Shown here: positions 25,422-33,824 of the stretch, in pieces
Layout: the number at the start of each line of letters is the position of its first letter
How positions within the stretch are numbered: position 1 is the stretch's first letter
Source of the DNA: Chromatiales bacterium
Lineage (GTDB): Bacteria; Pseudomonadota; Gammaproteobacteria; JAGRCI01
DNA length: 37,880 bases
Direction: 5' to 3'
Assembly: GCA_020445565.1 (NCBI GenBank)
Contig: JAGRGI010000159.1
Coordinates: forward strand, 1 to 37,880
Notes under the pieces: generated by a model
Databases searched by the model: none
What the model was told of the DNA's origin: nothing
Seen by the model: only the letters and a program-made list of their open reading frames with translations
Made by a program: the position numbers and the translations under genes

Positions 25422-26114
25422 TCAATCGGCGGGCTCGACTGGATCGGCAGGAACGCAAGTTTCCAGCATTGGCGGCCAGGGATCTTCCGGCCGATCGGTG
25501 CACAGGGCGACTGGCAGAGCTGGTGATAATAAATCACATAGGTGAAAGGTCATGCCGGCGGTTTGATCCGTCTCCCCGCGGACGATCGGCCCCATGTCGG
25601 TTCCTCGCAGCATGTGACGATTCAAACCCTGACCAAGGCACTTCACGAGGGCTTCTTTTAGCACCCATAGGCGATAGAACTGACGCAGGCGCTCCGTCAG
25701 GCTTAGATCGCTCCGCAGCCATCGCAGTTCCTCCGGGTGATACCAGGCGTCGGCAATACCTTCCCAGTTGCGTCGGCGTACCTGCTCGATGTCAACGCCT
25801 ACACGCCCCTCCCCATAGGCGAGTATCACCCATGAACCACTGTGGCTGAGATTGAAGTCCAACTTCGTTTCTCCAGCCAAGCGGGGTCTGCCGCGGGCAT
25901 CTATTTCTATGTGGATATCACTTGGATCGCACTTGCATAGCTCGCTGAACCGTTCCCGAATCAGCGCGCGGCCGAGCAGAAAGGCATTACTCACATGGTC
26001 GTTGGTGATGCGCCGCCAGCGGTGCTTTTCGGCCTCATCCAGCCAGCCGGAATATATTGTCGCTCGACCCGCGTCCAGGCAGTCCAGCGAGGCTGCGGAC
26101 ATGCGCCATGCCAT
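25422..26114 (-). CDS. 4'-phosphopantetheinyl transferase, Sfp/AcpT type
   Basis: 230-residue enzyme that moves phosphopantetheine from CoA to carrier-protein serines. The two-lobe Sfp pattern is present: LLGRALIRERFSELC, GRPRLAG, LDFNLSHSGSWVILAYGEGRVGVDIEQV (split around Asp of GVDIE, a magnesium ligand), and FYRLWVLKEALVKCLGQGL with the second metal-binding glutamate. Either of two ATGs (26112-26114, 26100-26102) may start it. No polyketide or peptide synthase genes are in the window, so the client carrier protein is elsewhere. The next gene upstream is 266 nt away. Confidence 0.92.
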   Translation of the reverse strand: MAWRMSAASLDCLDAGRATIYSGWLDEAEKHRWRRITNDHVSNAFLLGRALIRERFSELCKCDPSDIHIEIDARGRPRLAGETKLDFNLSHSGSWVILAYGEGRVGVDIEQVRRRNWEGIADAWYHPEELRWLRSDLSLTERLRQFYRLWVLKEALVKCLGQGLNRHMLRGTDMGPIVRGETDQTAGMTFHLCDLLSPALPVALCTDRPEDPWPPMLETCVPADPVEPAD

Positions 26115-26380
26115 CAGCAGCTATGGCCCGCGATGATCATGGGCGTGCCAATTACCGTGATGAGATTGGACAGTTCTTGAAGGATGCTGCTTTTCCCCGG
26201 TTTCATTTCTTATTGTGCGTGGCGGCGTGTTTGGTTTGTGGGCCGACCGAACCGCTACCGCCAGGCGCCGGATGGGGGTGTCGGCAGGTAGGGTTCGTGG
26301 TCGTCCAGCAAGTGGCAATTGCAGGTTGAGGAAAAAAACATGACGGCCATTGTAGGAGCGCTTGAATCGCTTCGACCCGC

Positions 26381-26854
26381 CTATGGAATCGCGCGCCAAT
26401 ATCGATAGGGATAATCCCGTCTCGGGTCGGTGATGGACAGCAGGTCGAACCCCTTGTTGGCGAAAAACGTTTGTGACTTGGCGTGTGCCTTGACCAGAAC
26501 TCCGCCGAACCCCCCACCTCTTGCCGCATCGATAGCGGCCTGTAGCAACCGGGTGCCTACCCCGCGGCCCTGATGCTGGGGGTTTACGTACAAGCCGTGC
26601 AACAACAGTGCACGGCCCGCGCCAGCCGGGGTGTCGTCAGCGTCGGCGGTTTCCCAGGTGGCCACGCCAACAACTTGCGGGTCCAACGCAACGTGAAACG
26701 TCAAGTGATCCCAGTCCTGCTCCTGGTAGCGGTAGCTGCTCAGGGACAGCCTTTTGACCCGTTCGGAAAGCCCCCAGGAGTCGATGGCCGATTCGATGAC
26801 ACGGTTGATTTCGGCAAGCTCGGCCTGCTCGGCGCGACGCGACTCCGCCGCCAT
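26381..26854 (-). CDS. GNAT-family N-acetyltransferase
   Basis: 157-residue acetyltransferase of the GNAT fold. LYVNPQHQGRGVGTRLLQAAID (residues 89-110) is motif A with the acetyl-CoA loop QGRGVG. The downstream VLVKAHAKSQTFFANKGFDLLS is the typical motif B. Last gene of the FHA/OmpA/ExbB operon: its ATG lies 2 nt after the exbB-like stop codon. Substrate unknown. The tight spacing suggests co-translation, and it may modify a component of the channel complex, but that is inference. Confidence 0.9.
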   Translation of the reverse strand: MAAESRRAEQAELAEINRVIESAIDSWGLSERVKRLSLSSYRYQEQDWDHLTFHVALDPQVVGVATWETADADDTPAGAGRALLLHGLYVNPQHQGRGVGTRLLQAAIDAARGGGFGGVLVKAHAKSQTFFANKGFDLLSITDPRRDYPYRYWRAIP

Positions 26855-26856
26855 GT

Positions 26857-27468
26857 TCAGGCGCGTTTCAGCAGGGCGACCATGTGCAGGGAGATGCGCT
26901 CCATCTCAATGATCAATACCTGCACCCGGCTGATGAAGAAGTTGTAGAACGCCAGGGTGGGCATGGCGATCACCATGCCGAACGCCGTAGTGATCAGTGC
27001 CTCGGAAATGCCGCCGGCCAGCATGCCGGCATTGACCGAACTCTGCGAGGAGATGGTGGAGAAGACAGCGATCATGCCCAGCACTGTGCCGAGCAGCCCC
27101 AGCAGAGGGGCGACGCTGGCAATAGTGCCGAGGGCTGTCAGGTGTCGGCGTATGCCGGGCACCTCCTGGCGTCCGGCCTCTTCCAGGATCTCCTTCAGTT
27201 CGGCTTCACTTTTCTCATAGTTCAGAAGGCCCGCCAGTACCACCCGGGACATGGGGGTCGGGTGCTGCTTGCAGTAGGCGGTGGCTTCGGGGATCTTCTT
27301 CTCAAGGACCAGTTGTTCGATGCGTTCGACGACCTTGGCGTTGATCACGCGACGGTAGCGCAGGCTGAAAGACTTGATGACGATAATGACCAACCCCCAG
27401 GCAAGCAGGAAAAACAGCGGATAGATCAGCAACCCGCCCTTGTCGATCAGATTTGTGATGAACGCCAT
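26857..27468 (-). CDS. MotA/TolQ/ExbB-family channel subunit
   Basis: 203-residue inner-membrane protein with three spans: about residues 11-32, 117-138 (IASVAPLLGLLGTVLGMIAVF) and 153-176 (GISEALITTAFGMVIAMPTLAFY). The PLLGLLGTVxGM and GGISEALITTAxGxxxAxP motifs are the proton-channel core of ExbB/TolQ. The ATG at 27466-27468 is chosen over the adjacent ATG (27469-27471) because GAGG is better spaced. Its partner is the gene upstream, which supplies the ExbD-type helix. It is separate in sequence from the exbB at 17107, so the window encodes two such channels. Confidence 0.92.
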   Translation of the reverse strand: MAFITNLIDKGGLLIYPLFFLLAWGLVIIVIKSFSLRYRRVINAKVVERIEQLVLEKKIPEATAYCKQHPTPMSRVVLAGLLNYEKSEAELKEILEEAGRQEVPGIRRHLTALGTIASVAPLLGLLGTVLGMIAVFSTISSQSSVNAGMLAGGISEALITTAFGMVIAMPTLAFYNFFISRVQVLIIEMERISLHMVALLKRA

Positions 27469-27508
27469 CATCGGCCTCGTTGTTTGTCGTTGCTTGACCT
27501 GTTCATTT

Positions 27509-28822
27509 TCAACGTGGCAGCAGGACGATCTCGATACGCCGGTTCTGGGCACGGCCTTCGCTGCTGTCGTTGTCTGTTACCGGGCGATATTCTCCGTAGC
27601 CAGCCGCAGAGAGCCGCATTGGGTTCAGCCCGACATCGCTCTCGAAAAAACGCACCACGTTCACGGCCCGGGCTGCGCTCAGGCCCCAATTGCTGCCGAG
27701 CGGGCCGGTCTTGCCGCGTACTGGCACATTGTCGGTGTGGCCGCCGATCTGGATATCCAGTTGCCCGACCCGCGATTGGAGCACCTCGCCCACGCTGCGC
27801 AGCACTTTCAGTCCCTCGGGCTTGATTTCGTCGGAACCGGAATCGAACAGGATCTTGTCGGATAACTGTAGTGTCAGGCGCTGCTGATCGCGTTTGATAC
27901 CCAGTTGATTGTTCTCCAGATAACTGCCCAAGCCGCTTTGCAGCTGCTGTTCGGCGCGCAGCAGCCGATCTACCTGTTCTTTGTCCAGCTCGGCAACCTT
28001 GCGATATTTGGTCAGTTCTCCTTCCAGACGCAGGATGATGTCTTGCAATCGCTGGGTGTTTTGGGTCGCTTCGGCGGCGCTTTTCTCCAAGCCTGCCTTT
28101 GCCTCTCCCAGGCTGGCAAGGCGAGTGCTTAGATCTTCTGCTTCCTTGGCGCGCTCTGCCAACAGGGCGCGCAGGGCCTTTTCGGTATCGACCTGCTCGT
28201 TGCCCAGTTTCTCCAGTCGGGCGATTTCGGCGGCGCGGACCTCGGCCTCGGATTGACTCTGATCCAATCGGGCGTTGAGTTCGGTGAGGTTCCTGTCTTG
28301 TTCGCCAATCTTGGCGGCGCGTTCGTTCAGCAGCGCCTGCAAGAGCTTTTCCTGCGCGGCCTGGCGGGCGCTTTCGTCTTTCAGACCGACGATTTCGATA
28401 GTGAGCAGGCGGGTGTCCTGGTAGGCCTGCTCGAGTTGTTGCTGGAGGCTTTGGCTGTTGGTTTCGGCGGCGGCCAGGGAGTCTTTGAGTTCGAGTTCCT
28501 GTTTTTGCAGGCTGTCGACCATCCACTTGAGTTTCTCTTCCCTGCCTTCGGCGCCGTTCACCTGGTCCAGCAAGCGGCGGACCTCGGCCTGTTTGGTGGC
28601 TGCCAGCTGGGCGTACTCGACCTCCAGTTGGCTGACCTGCCCGCTGAGGACCTTCTTATCCTCGCCCAGGTTCAGGAGGTCGTCTTTGAGGGTGTCCAGC
28701 TGCTCCGGCGAGATGAACGAGGTGGTGACAGCGAAAAACATCACCAGCAGAAAGACAATGTCGATGAGCGGAGTGATGTCGAGACTGAGCTTCTGGTCCT
28801 GGGTGCCGGTGTCCAATTGCAT
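27509..28822 (-). CDS. ExbD/TolR-type helix fused to long coiled coil and OmpA domain
   Basis: 437 residues in three parts. (1) LSLDITPLIDIVFLLVMFFAV: an ExbD/TolR N-terminus and span with Asp21 at the proton-carrying position. (2) Residues about 39-305: charged heptad sequence with almost no proline or glycine-rich breaks, predicted periplasmic coiled coil. It contains an in-register repeat (EKLLQALLNERA at 158-169 and EKALRALLAERA at 214-225, 56 residues or 8 heptads apart). (3) Residues about 310-437: OmpA C-terminal domain with ILFDSGSDEIKPEG, GHTDNVPV, NWGLSAARAVNVVRFF and GRAQNRRIEI, which binds peptidoglycan (Asp364 and Arg428 at the expected ligand positions). It resembles TolR and Pal, or MotB with a long spacer, in one chain. 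ATG 6 nt after the FHA gene. Confidence 0.9.
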   Translation of the reverse strand: MQLDTGTQDQKLSLDITPLIDIVFLLVMFFAVTTSFISPEQLDTLKDDLLNLGEDKKVLSGQVSQLEVEYAQLAATKQAEVRRLLDQVNGAEGREEKLKWMVDSLQKQELELKDSLAAAETNSQSLQQQLEQAYQDTRLLTIEIVGLKDESARQAAQEKLLQALLNERAAKIGEQDRNLTELNARLDQSQSEAEVRAAEIARLEKLGNEQVDTEKALRALLAERAKEAEDLSTRLASLGEAKAGLEKSAAEATQNTQRLQDIILRLEGELTKYRKVAELDKEQVDRLLRAEQQLQSGLGSYLENNQLGIKRDQQRLTLQLSDKILFDSGSDEIKPEGLKVLRSVGEVLQSRVGQLDIQIGGHTDNVPVRGKTGPLGSNWGLSAARAVNVVRFFESDVGLNPMRLSAAGYGEYRPVTDNDSSEGRAQNRRIEIVLLPR

Positions 28823-28828
28823 GGCGGA

Positions 28829-29836
28829 TCAACCCATCTTTTCCAGTTTGGCGATTCTGTCCCACAGGGGTTGGGCCTCTTTGCGCCTCGCCAGGTTGCG
28901 CTCCAGCAGAAAGGCCATGGTCTTGAGCGCCTCGACATAGTCCGGCGCCTTGCGTAAGGTCTTCTCGTAGGCGCTGATAGCGCCGTCTGGATCGCCAGCC
29001 TTGATTTCGTGACCCTCGCAGGTGAAGACCATCTCGGTATCGGACAGCTTCAGGGTGTCGCCCAGATGCAGTACCTCGCCCTGGATCGGGCGGCCGTTCA
29101 GCAAAGTGCCATTGGTGCTGTTGTTGTCGGACAGCCAGAAGCCTGTACCGCGGTATTCAACGACGCAATGGGTGCGAGACGCACCGGCGTCGTGCAGAGC
29201 GACCGCGTTGTGGATCTCCCGGCCCACCGTGCAGCGTTCGAAGCGAACCGGGAACGTCTTGCCGACGTCATTGCCGGCGGTAACTTTGAAATAGGGCAGA
29301 CCCTCGTTTGGGTCCTGGCTCGGTGCGCTGGCGGGGGCGGCACTGAACATCATCGTGTGTTCGCCGTCGTTCATCAGCGGTGCGGCGAACATCTGCGTTG
29401 CATCACCCGGGGCTGCCGGCTGAGCTGATGTCGTGGTTGATTCGTCCAGTTTGGCAAATCCGTCACGTACGCAGGTGAAGTTGTCGCCATCGTTCAATTC
29501 GCCCAGGTCCTGCCGGGTCAAAAATGGCGTTGGTCCGCCACCGTCCTGACGCACCAAACCGAAAAAGCGGGGCTGGCCCTCCAGTTCCGTGGTTTGATGG
29601 GCTATCAGCGAGTAGGTGTGGTTCGGTCGAAAATCGGCAATGTAGGTACGATTTCCCAGACCCCGCAGCTCATCTTCGGCACGTTTTGCGCGAGCCAGGG
29701 CATCATCGCGTTCCACGCCTGCCTCGGTGCACAGGGCGCGGGCCTTGGTGGAGGACTTGAGGGCAAGGATCCATAACACCAAGAACAGCGCCATCCCGGC
29801 AGCGAGGGCGATGATGACGGCGTTTTCCAGTTCCAC
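28829..29836 (-). CDS. Membrane-anchored FHA and TPR protein
   Basis: 335 residues. One N-terminal span (about 7-25) followed by basic residues predicts that the rest is cytoplasmic. Residues 40-60 form a short charged helix, and 62-130 an unrecognised beta-rich region. A low-complexity Ala/Pro linker follows with two T-x-M-F motifs (147-150, 161-164). Residues 181-273 are an FHA domain with Gly205-Arg206, Ser220, His223, Asn242 and Asn247 at the phospho-threonine-binding positions. Residues 281-312 form a TPR-like unit (GDPDGAISAYEKTLRKAP). The GTG start follows GGAGG by 7 nt. First gene of the operon with the OmpA chimera, ExbB and GNAT genes. No kinase or phosphatase is adjacent. Confidence 0.9.
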   Translation of the reverse strand: MELENAVIIALAAGMALFLVLWILALKSSTKARALCTEAGVERDDALARAKRAEDELRGLGNRTYIADFRPNHTYSLIAHQTTELEGQPRFFGLVRQDGGGPTPFLTRQDLGELNDGDNFTCVRDGFAKLDESTTTSAQPAAPGDATQMFAAPLMNDGEHTMMFSAAPASAPSQDPNEGLPYFKVTAGNDVGKTFPVRFERCTVGREIHNAVALHDAGASRTHCVVEYRGTGFWLSDNNSTNGTLLNGRPIQGEVLHLGDTLKLSDTEMVFTCEGHEIKAGDPDGAISAYEKTLRKAPDYVEALKTMAFLLERNLARRKEAQPLWDRIAKLEKMG

Positions 29837-29868
29837 GTACGGGCCTCCGAGGTTATTCGGCTATCGCC

Positions 29869-29897
29869 TGTATAACGCTAGACCGCGGGTGCCACAA
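29869..29897 (-). promoter_or_regulatory. Possible promoter of the FHA/OmpA/ExbB operon
   Basis: On the minus strand TTGTGG (plus-strand 29892-29897) and TATACA (plus-strand 29869-29874) are separated by 17 nt. The predicted transcript would start about 26 nt before the GTG of the FHA gene. Consensus match is moderate (3/6 and 4/6). Confidence 0.35.
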
Positions 29898-29899
29898 GC

Positions 29900-29917
29900 G
29901 CAACCGCCGGCGGTTGC
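29900..29917. promoter_or_regulatory. 18-bp perfect palindrome in the rpoZ / FHA-operon divergent gap
   Basis: GCAACCGCCGGCGGTTGC is a perfect 18-bp dyad with no spacer. It starts 2 nt upstream of the -35-like hexamer of the minus-strand promoter and lies between the divergently transcribed FHA operon and rpoZ. Position and symmetry suit a dimeric regulator's operator. An RNA hairpin is less likely because there is no loop. Confidence 0.4.
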
Positions 29918-30089
29918 CGAGGATGCTGGAATGACGGGCTGGAAATGCATACAATCAAAGGAAATATTCGGTTGTGTCCGCGATCGGTGGAAGCTTCGCA
30001 AACACAGGGGCGTCGCGGAGCGGCAGCCGAGTGGTCATTCCCGGAGGCAACGCTTGTTTGCCCATCGTACACCTTGAGGTTCCTGCTGC

Positions 30090-30389
30090 ATGGCGCGCAT
30101 CACCGTAGAAGACTGTCTGGAAAAGATTGATAACCGTTTTGAGTTGGTGCTGGCCGCGAGTCGACGGGCACGCAAACTTGCCAATGGGGTCGAGCCGCTG
30201 GTGCCCTGGGAGAACGACAAGCCCACGGTGGTTGCCTTGCGTGAGATCGCCGATGGCCTGGTGGATGTCACCGGCAACCCCGTCGGGGCCGGTGAAAACT
30301 ATGAGCCTTGGGACGATGATATGGGCATGAGTGGACAGGACCCGATCATCGTTCAGGTGAACGACCCCGATCTGACCCCGGATTTCTAG
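30090..30389 (+). CDS. rpoZ: RNA polymerase omega subunit
   Basis: 99-residue omega subunit that aids assembly of RNA polymerase and, in E. coli, forms part of a ppGpp-binding site. It starts [30 protein letters not shown], diagnostic of RpoZ (key part [15 protein letters not shown]). [15 protein letters not shown] completes the conserved region; the C-terminal tail is acidic. It is followed 40 nt later by spoT, the usual arrangement. The gmk gene that normally precedes rpoZ is not here; a divergent operon lies upstream instead. Confidence 0.97.
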   Translation: MARITVEDCLEKIDNRFELVLAASRRARKLANGVEPLVPWENDKPTVVALREIADGLVDVTGNPVGAGENYEPWDDDMGMSGQDPIIVQVNDPDLTPDF

Positions 30390-30429
30390 AGATCCGCATG
30401 GCGGGCGCCCGCAGGCTGAGCGCCGACTA

Positions 30430-32658
30430 GTGAAGATCATGGCCGGCGAACTGGCAAATCCGCTATCGGCTCAAGTGCCAGCCCTGTCACAGGCGGAGGT
30501 GGCTATCGGCGGCGACGGCCCGCAGGAAGAGGATTCTCCCCGCTACCTGATCAGCGATCTTTGCAACTATCTCGAGAGTTATCTGGATACCAGCCAGATA
30601 CAGGAAATCTATCGCGCTTATCTGTTCGGTGCCGAGGCTCACGACGGCCAGCACCGGATGAGCGGCGAGCCTTACATCTTCCATCCCGTTGCCGTGGCCC
30701 GTATCCTGGCGGAGATGCGCCTGGATCACCATACCCTGATGGCGGCCATTCTGCATGACGTCATAGAAGACACCAACATCTCCAAGGACCAGCTGGCTGA
30801 GTTGTTCGGTGCGGAAGTGGCCGATCTGGTGGACGGTGTCAGCAAACTGACAGCCATGGGCGGGCGCAACCAGGCCGAACGGCAGGCGGAGAATTTTCGC
30901 AAGATGCTGCTGGCGATGTCGCGGGACATCCGTGTCATCATCATCAAGTTGGCGGACCGTTTGCACAATATGCGGACCCTGGGCGTGATGCGTCCGGATA
31001 AGCGACGTCGTATCGCCCGTGAAACCCTGGAGATCTATGTCCCCATTGCCCAGCGCCTGGGCATGAATGAGATCCGTTTGGCTCTGGAGGACCTGGGGTT
31101 CGCCAACTCCTACCCGAAGCGCTATCGGATTCTTGCCACGGCGATGCGGCGCGCGCGAGGCAATCGCAAGGAGATTCTGGCGAATATTCAGACGGCTATA
31201 CGTCGGCGCATGCACCAGGAAAACATACCGGGGGATTTATATGGCAGGGAAAAGCATCTCTACAGCATCTACCGCAAGATGCGCGAAAAGCGGTTGTCCT
31301 TTTCGGACGTGTTTGACGTCTATGGCTTTCGAATCGTGGTCGACCGGGTGGATACCTGTTATCGCGCTCTGGGTTTGATTCACAACCTCTACAAACCGGT
31401 GCCGGGTCGCTTCAAGGACTATATTGCCATCCCCAAGGCCAATGGTTACCAGTCCCTGCATACCACCCTGTTCGGCCCCCATGGCATTCCTATCGAAGTG
31501 CAGATCCGAACAGAGGAAATGAACCAGGTCGCCGAGAGCGGCGTCGCCGCCCACTGGGTCTACAAGTCCGACGATTCCATCGGAGCCAATGCCCAGGCCC
31601 GCGCCTCCGAGTGGCTGCGAAATCTGTTGGAGTTGCAGAAGGGGGCGGGCAACTCCGTGGAGTTCATTGAGCACGTCAAGGTAGACCTCTTTCCCGACGA
31701 GGTCTATGTTTTTACCCCCGCCGGCGACATCATGAAGCTGCCACAGGGGGCGACGGTGGTGGATTTCGCCTATGCCGTCCATTCGGGAGTCGGTAACAGT
31801 TGTGTGGCCGGCAAGGTCGACCGTCGTCTGGCTCCCCTGCGATCGGTATTGCAAAGTGGCCAGACGGTGGAGATCATCACGGCCCCGGGGGCCAGTCCCA
31901 GCCCCTCCTGGTTGAACTTTGTCGTTACCGGCAAGGCGCGAGCCAATATCCGTGCCTTCCTCAAGAACTTTCATCGTGCCGAGGCCGTTGAGTTGGGGCG
32001 GCGGCTGTTGAACAAGGAGCTGGCGCATAACGGCGTTACCCTGGATAGCCTGCCTGCACTGCGCGTTCCCGCCGTGTTGCATGAGTTCAAGCTCGAAAGT
32101 CTGGACGATTTGCTGGCGGATATCGGTCTGGGCAACCGGGTCGCTCCGCTGGTGGTGCGGCGCTTGTTGCCCGACGGCGACGACAATGTGCGCTTGAATG
32201 CACCGATATCCGATAAGCCACTGATCATCAAGGGTACTGAGGGGATGGTCTTGAGTCTGGCGAGGTGCTGTCGGCCCATACCGGGTGATCCGATCATCGG
32301 CTGTTTTACCGCCGGGCAGGGCCTGACTGTGCATATCCAGGGCTGTCACAACGCCAGCGGTTTTCTGAAGCGCTCGGAAAACTGGATCGAGGTACAGTGG
32401 TCCGATCCGCTGGAAGGGGATTTCGCCTCGGAGGTCCGCATTGAGGTAGCCAACGAGCGTGGCGTGCTTGCGACCGTGGCCGCCGCCATATCCGGAGCGG
32501 GTTCGAACATAGAGAACGTGCAGATGAAGGAAAAGGACGGTATGACTTCTACCTTGATTTTCCTGCTTACCGTGCGTGACCGCGGCCACTTGGCCAGGGT
32601 GATGCGCAGAATCCGCGGTATTCGCTCTGTAATCCGAATTTCCAGAAGTCGGTCCTGA
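30430..32658 (+). CDS. spoT: Bifunctional (p)ppGpp synthetase/hydrolase
   Basis: 742-residue stringent-response enzyme. The N-terminal HD hydrolase domain keeps HDVIEDT. The synthetase domain has RLHNMRTL near the hydrolase boundary, and [25 protein letters not shown] in which RFKD is the RXKD form seen in bifunctional Rel/SpoT rather than the ExDD form of RelA. A TGS domain ([28 protein letters not shown], residues about 420-450) and a C-terminal ACT domain ([20 protein letters not shown]) follow. GTG at 30430 or ATG at 30439 may start it. It follows rpoZ and precedes ridA, as in many Gammaproteobacteria. Confidence 0.97.
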   Translation: MKIMAGELANPLSAQVPALSQAEVAIGGDGPQEEDSPRYLISDLCNYLESYLDTSQIQEIYRAYLFGAEAHDGQHRMSGEPYIFHPVAVARILAEMRLDHHTLMAAILHDVIEDTNISKDQLAELFGAEVADLVDGVSKLTAMGGRNQAERQAENFRKMLLAMSRDIRVIIIKLADRLHNMRTLGVMRPDKRRRIARETLEIYVPIAQRLGMNEIRLALEDLGFANSYPKRYRILATAMRRARGNRKEILANIQTAIRRRMHQENIPGDLYGREKHLYSIYRKMREKRLSFSDVFDVYGFRIVVDRVDTCYRALGLIHNLYKPVPGRFKDYIAIPKANGYQSLHTTLFGPHGIPIEVQIRTEEMNQVAESGVAAHWVYKSDDSIGANAQARASEWLRNLLELQKGAGNSVEFIEHVKVDLFPDEVYVFTPAGDIMKLPQGATVVDFAYAVHSGVGNSCVAGKVDRRLAPLRSVLQSGQTVEIITAPGASPSPSWLNFVVTGKARANIRAFLKNFHRAEAVELGRRLLNKELAHNGVTLDSLPALRVPAVLHEFKLESLDDLLADIGLGNRVAPLVVRRLLPDGDDNVRLNAPISDKPLIIKGTEGMVLSLARCCRPIPGDPIIGCFTAGQGLTVHIQGCHNASGFLKRSENWIEVQWSDPLEGDFASEVRIEVANERGVLATVAAAISGAGSNIENVQMKEKDGMTSTLIFLLTVRDRGHLARVMRRIRGIRSVIRISRSRS

Positions 32659-32713
32659 CCGAACCTCTCAAAGGCGGCTGAGCCGTCGTTATTCCACCCA
32701 GGAGACCAGTTTC

Positions 32714-33097
32714 GTGAGTCGTGAAGCCATACACACCGATCGGGCGCCGGATGCCATAGGCAGTTATTCGCAGGCGGTGCGCAGTGGAACCACCGTTTAC
32801 TTGTCCGGTCAGATCCCGCTGGTACCGCAGACCATGGCTTTGGTGGACGGTCCTATCGAGGCCCATGTACGTCGCGTGTTCGACAACCTTCGGGCCGTGG
32901 CTGAAGCGGCCGGCGGGTCGCTGGCGGACGTTGTCAAGCTCAATGTCTTTCTCACCGATCTCACGCATTTTCCCGTGGTCAATGAGGTGATGGCACAGTA
33001 CTTCCAGACCCCTTATCCGGCGAGGGCTGCCATTGGTGTAGCTGCCTTGCCAAAGGGAGCGCAGGTTGAAATGGATGCCATCATGGAACTGCAATAG
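32714..33097 (+). CDS. ridA: 2-iminobutanoate/2-iminopropanoate deaminase RidA
   Basis: 127-residue member of the RidA/YjgF/UK114 family, which hydrolyses reactive enamine/imine intermediates released by PLP enzymes. [52 protein letters not shown] and [23 protein letters not shown] are diagnostic; the arginine in PARAAIGV is the catalytic residue. The GTG start follows AGGAG. It sits directly after spoT, a common order. Confidence 0.96.
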   Translation: MSREAIHTDRAPDAIGSYSQAVRSGTTVYLSGQIPLVPQTMALVDGPIEAHVRRVFDNLRAVAEAAGGSLADVVKLNVFLTDLTHFPVVNEVMAQYFQTPYPARAAIGVAALPKGAQVEMDAIMELQ

Positions 33098-33111
33098 ACG
33101 GGCGTTTTCCC

Positions 33112-33675
33112 ATGAGCAATTCTTTGCGAGACGCCCTGCTGAATGCGGGCGTGATTACCAAGGAGAAGGCCGACAAGGCCGCTGGAAGCCAACGAAAGAA
33201 GGCCCATCAGTCCCAGAAGCAGTCCAAGAAGGCGAGGACGGCAGCGCCCGATCCGACTTCGGCCAAGGCCCGGGCCGCCCAGGCTCATACGGAGAAAGTG
33301 GCTCGTGACAAGGAACTCAATCGCAAACGCGATGAAGCCAAGGCGCGTTCCGAGTTGGGGCAGCGCATGGCGGAGATGATCAAGTCGAGTGCCGTCAACG
33401 ACCCGGCGGCCGAAATCCCCCACAATTTCGTCGAGGGACGCCATGTGCGCCGCCTGTATGTAACGGCGGAACAACACAAGGCGCTGTTGGCGGGCACCAT
33501 GGCCATAGCGCCGGTGGGCAAACGCCATTATCTGATTGACGCGGAAACCATGGAGAAGGTGCAACGCATGAACCCGGAGCAGAAGCTCTACCTGTTCAAA
33601 GAAGAAGACAGTCAGACACCGGCGGAAGATGATCCTTACGCAGGCTATGAGGTGCCTGACGATCTGATGTGGTAG
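33112..33675 (+). CDS. DUF2058 (YaiL-like) protein
   Basis: 187-residue cytoplasmic protein of the DUF2058 family. The N-terminus (SLRDALLNAGVITKEKADKA) is followed by a very Lys/Arg/Gln-rich region (about 25-80), which is probably extended or RNA-binding. The conserved C-terminal part has IPHNFVEGRHVRRLYVTAEQHKAL and PVGKRHYLIDAETMEKV. It starts 15 nt after ridA. Function is not established. Confidence 0.9.
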   Translation: MSNSLRDALLNAGVITKEKADKAAGSQRKKAHQSQKQSKKARTAAPDPTSAKARAAQAHTEKVARDKELNRKRDEAKARSELGQRMAEMIKSSAVNDPAAEIPHNFVEGRHVRRLYVTAEQHKALLAGTMAIAPVGKRHYLIDAETMEKVQRMNPEQKLYLFKEEDSQTPAEDDPYAGYEVPDDLMW

Positions 33676-33801
33676 CGGTTTGAGGCGGGGCGGTGCCAGC
33701 AAAAGACCCGACAGCCTGGGTCACCTCCCTGTGATTGGGTCCCACCAATCCCCGGCGGCACGGTCTTGGGGTGAGTGAGGCATAGGATGTCGGTGCTCAG
33801 G

Positions 33802-33818
33802 CTCCTTGCCTCAAGGAG
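33802..33818. terminator. Small hairpin before the haem-protein gene end
   Basis: CTCCTTG (33802-33808) and CAAGGAG (33812-33818) form a 7-bp stem with a 3-nt loop in the 149-nt gap between convergent genes. There is no T-tract on either side. Confidence 0.3.
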
Positions 33819-33824
33819 GCCCTT

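Noticed and set aside
26121..26399. 92-codon minus-strand ORF between the GNAT and phosphopantetheinyl transferase genes
   Set aside because: Arg/Pro/His-rich, no ribosome-binding site, no conserved pattern; the gap is treated as intergenic.
26381..29836. Zorya defence system
   Set aside because: The ExbB-type protein lacks the long ZorA tail, the coiled coil is on the OmpA protein instead, and no ZorC, ZorD or ZorE-like gene is adjacent. The FHA and GNAT genes are not Zorya parts.
29950..29955. TACAAT as the rpoZ promoter -10
   Set aside because: The hexamer is good but no acceptable -35 lies 16-18 nt upstream (only 3/6 at CTGGAA), so it is left uncalled.
31237..32589. 450-codon open frame antisense to spoT
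   Set aside because: Lies wholly inside spoT on the other strand, has no recognisable domain and is explained by GC-rich codon use.
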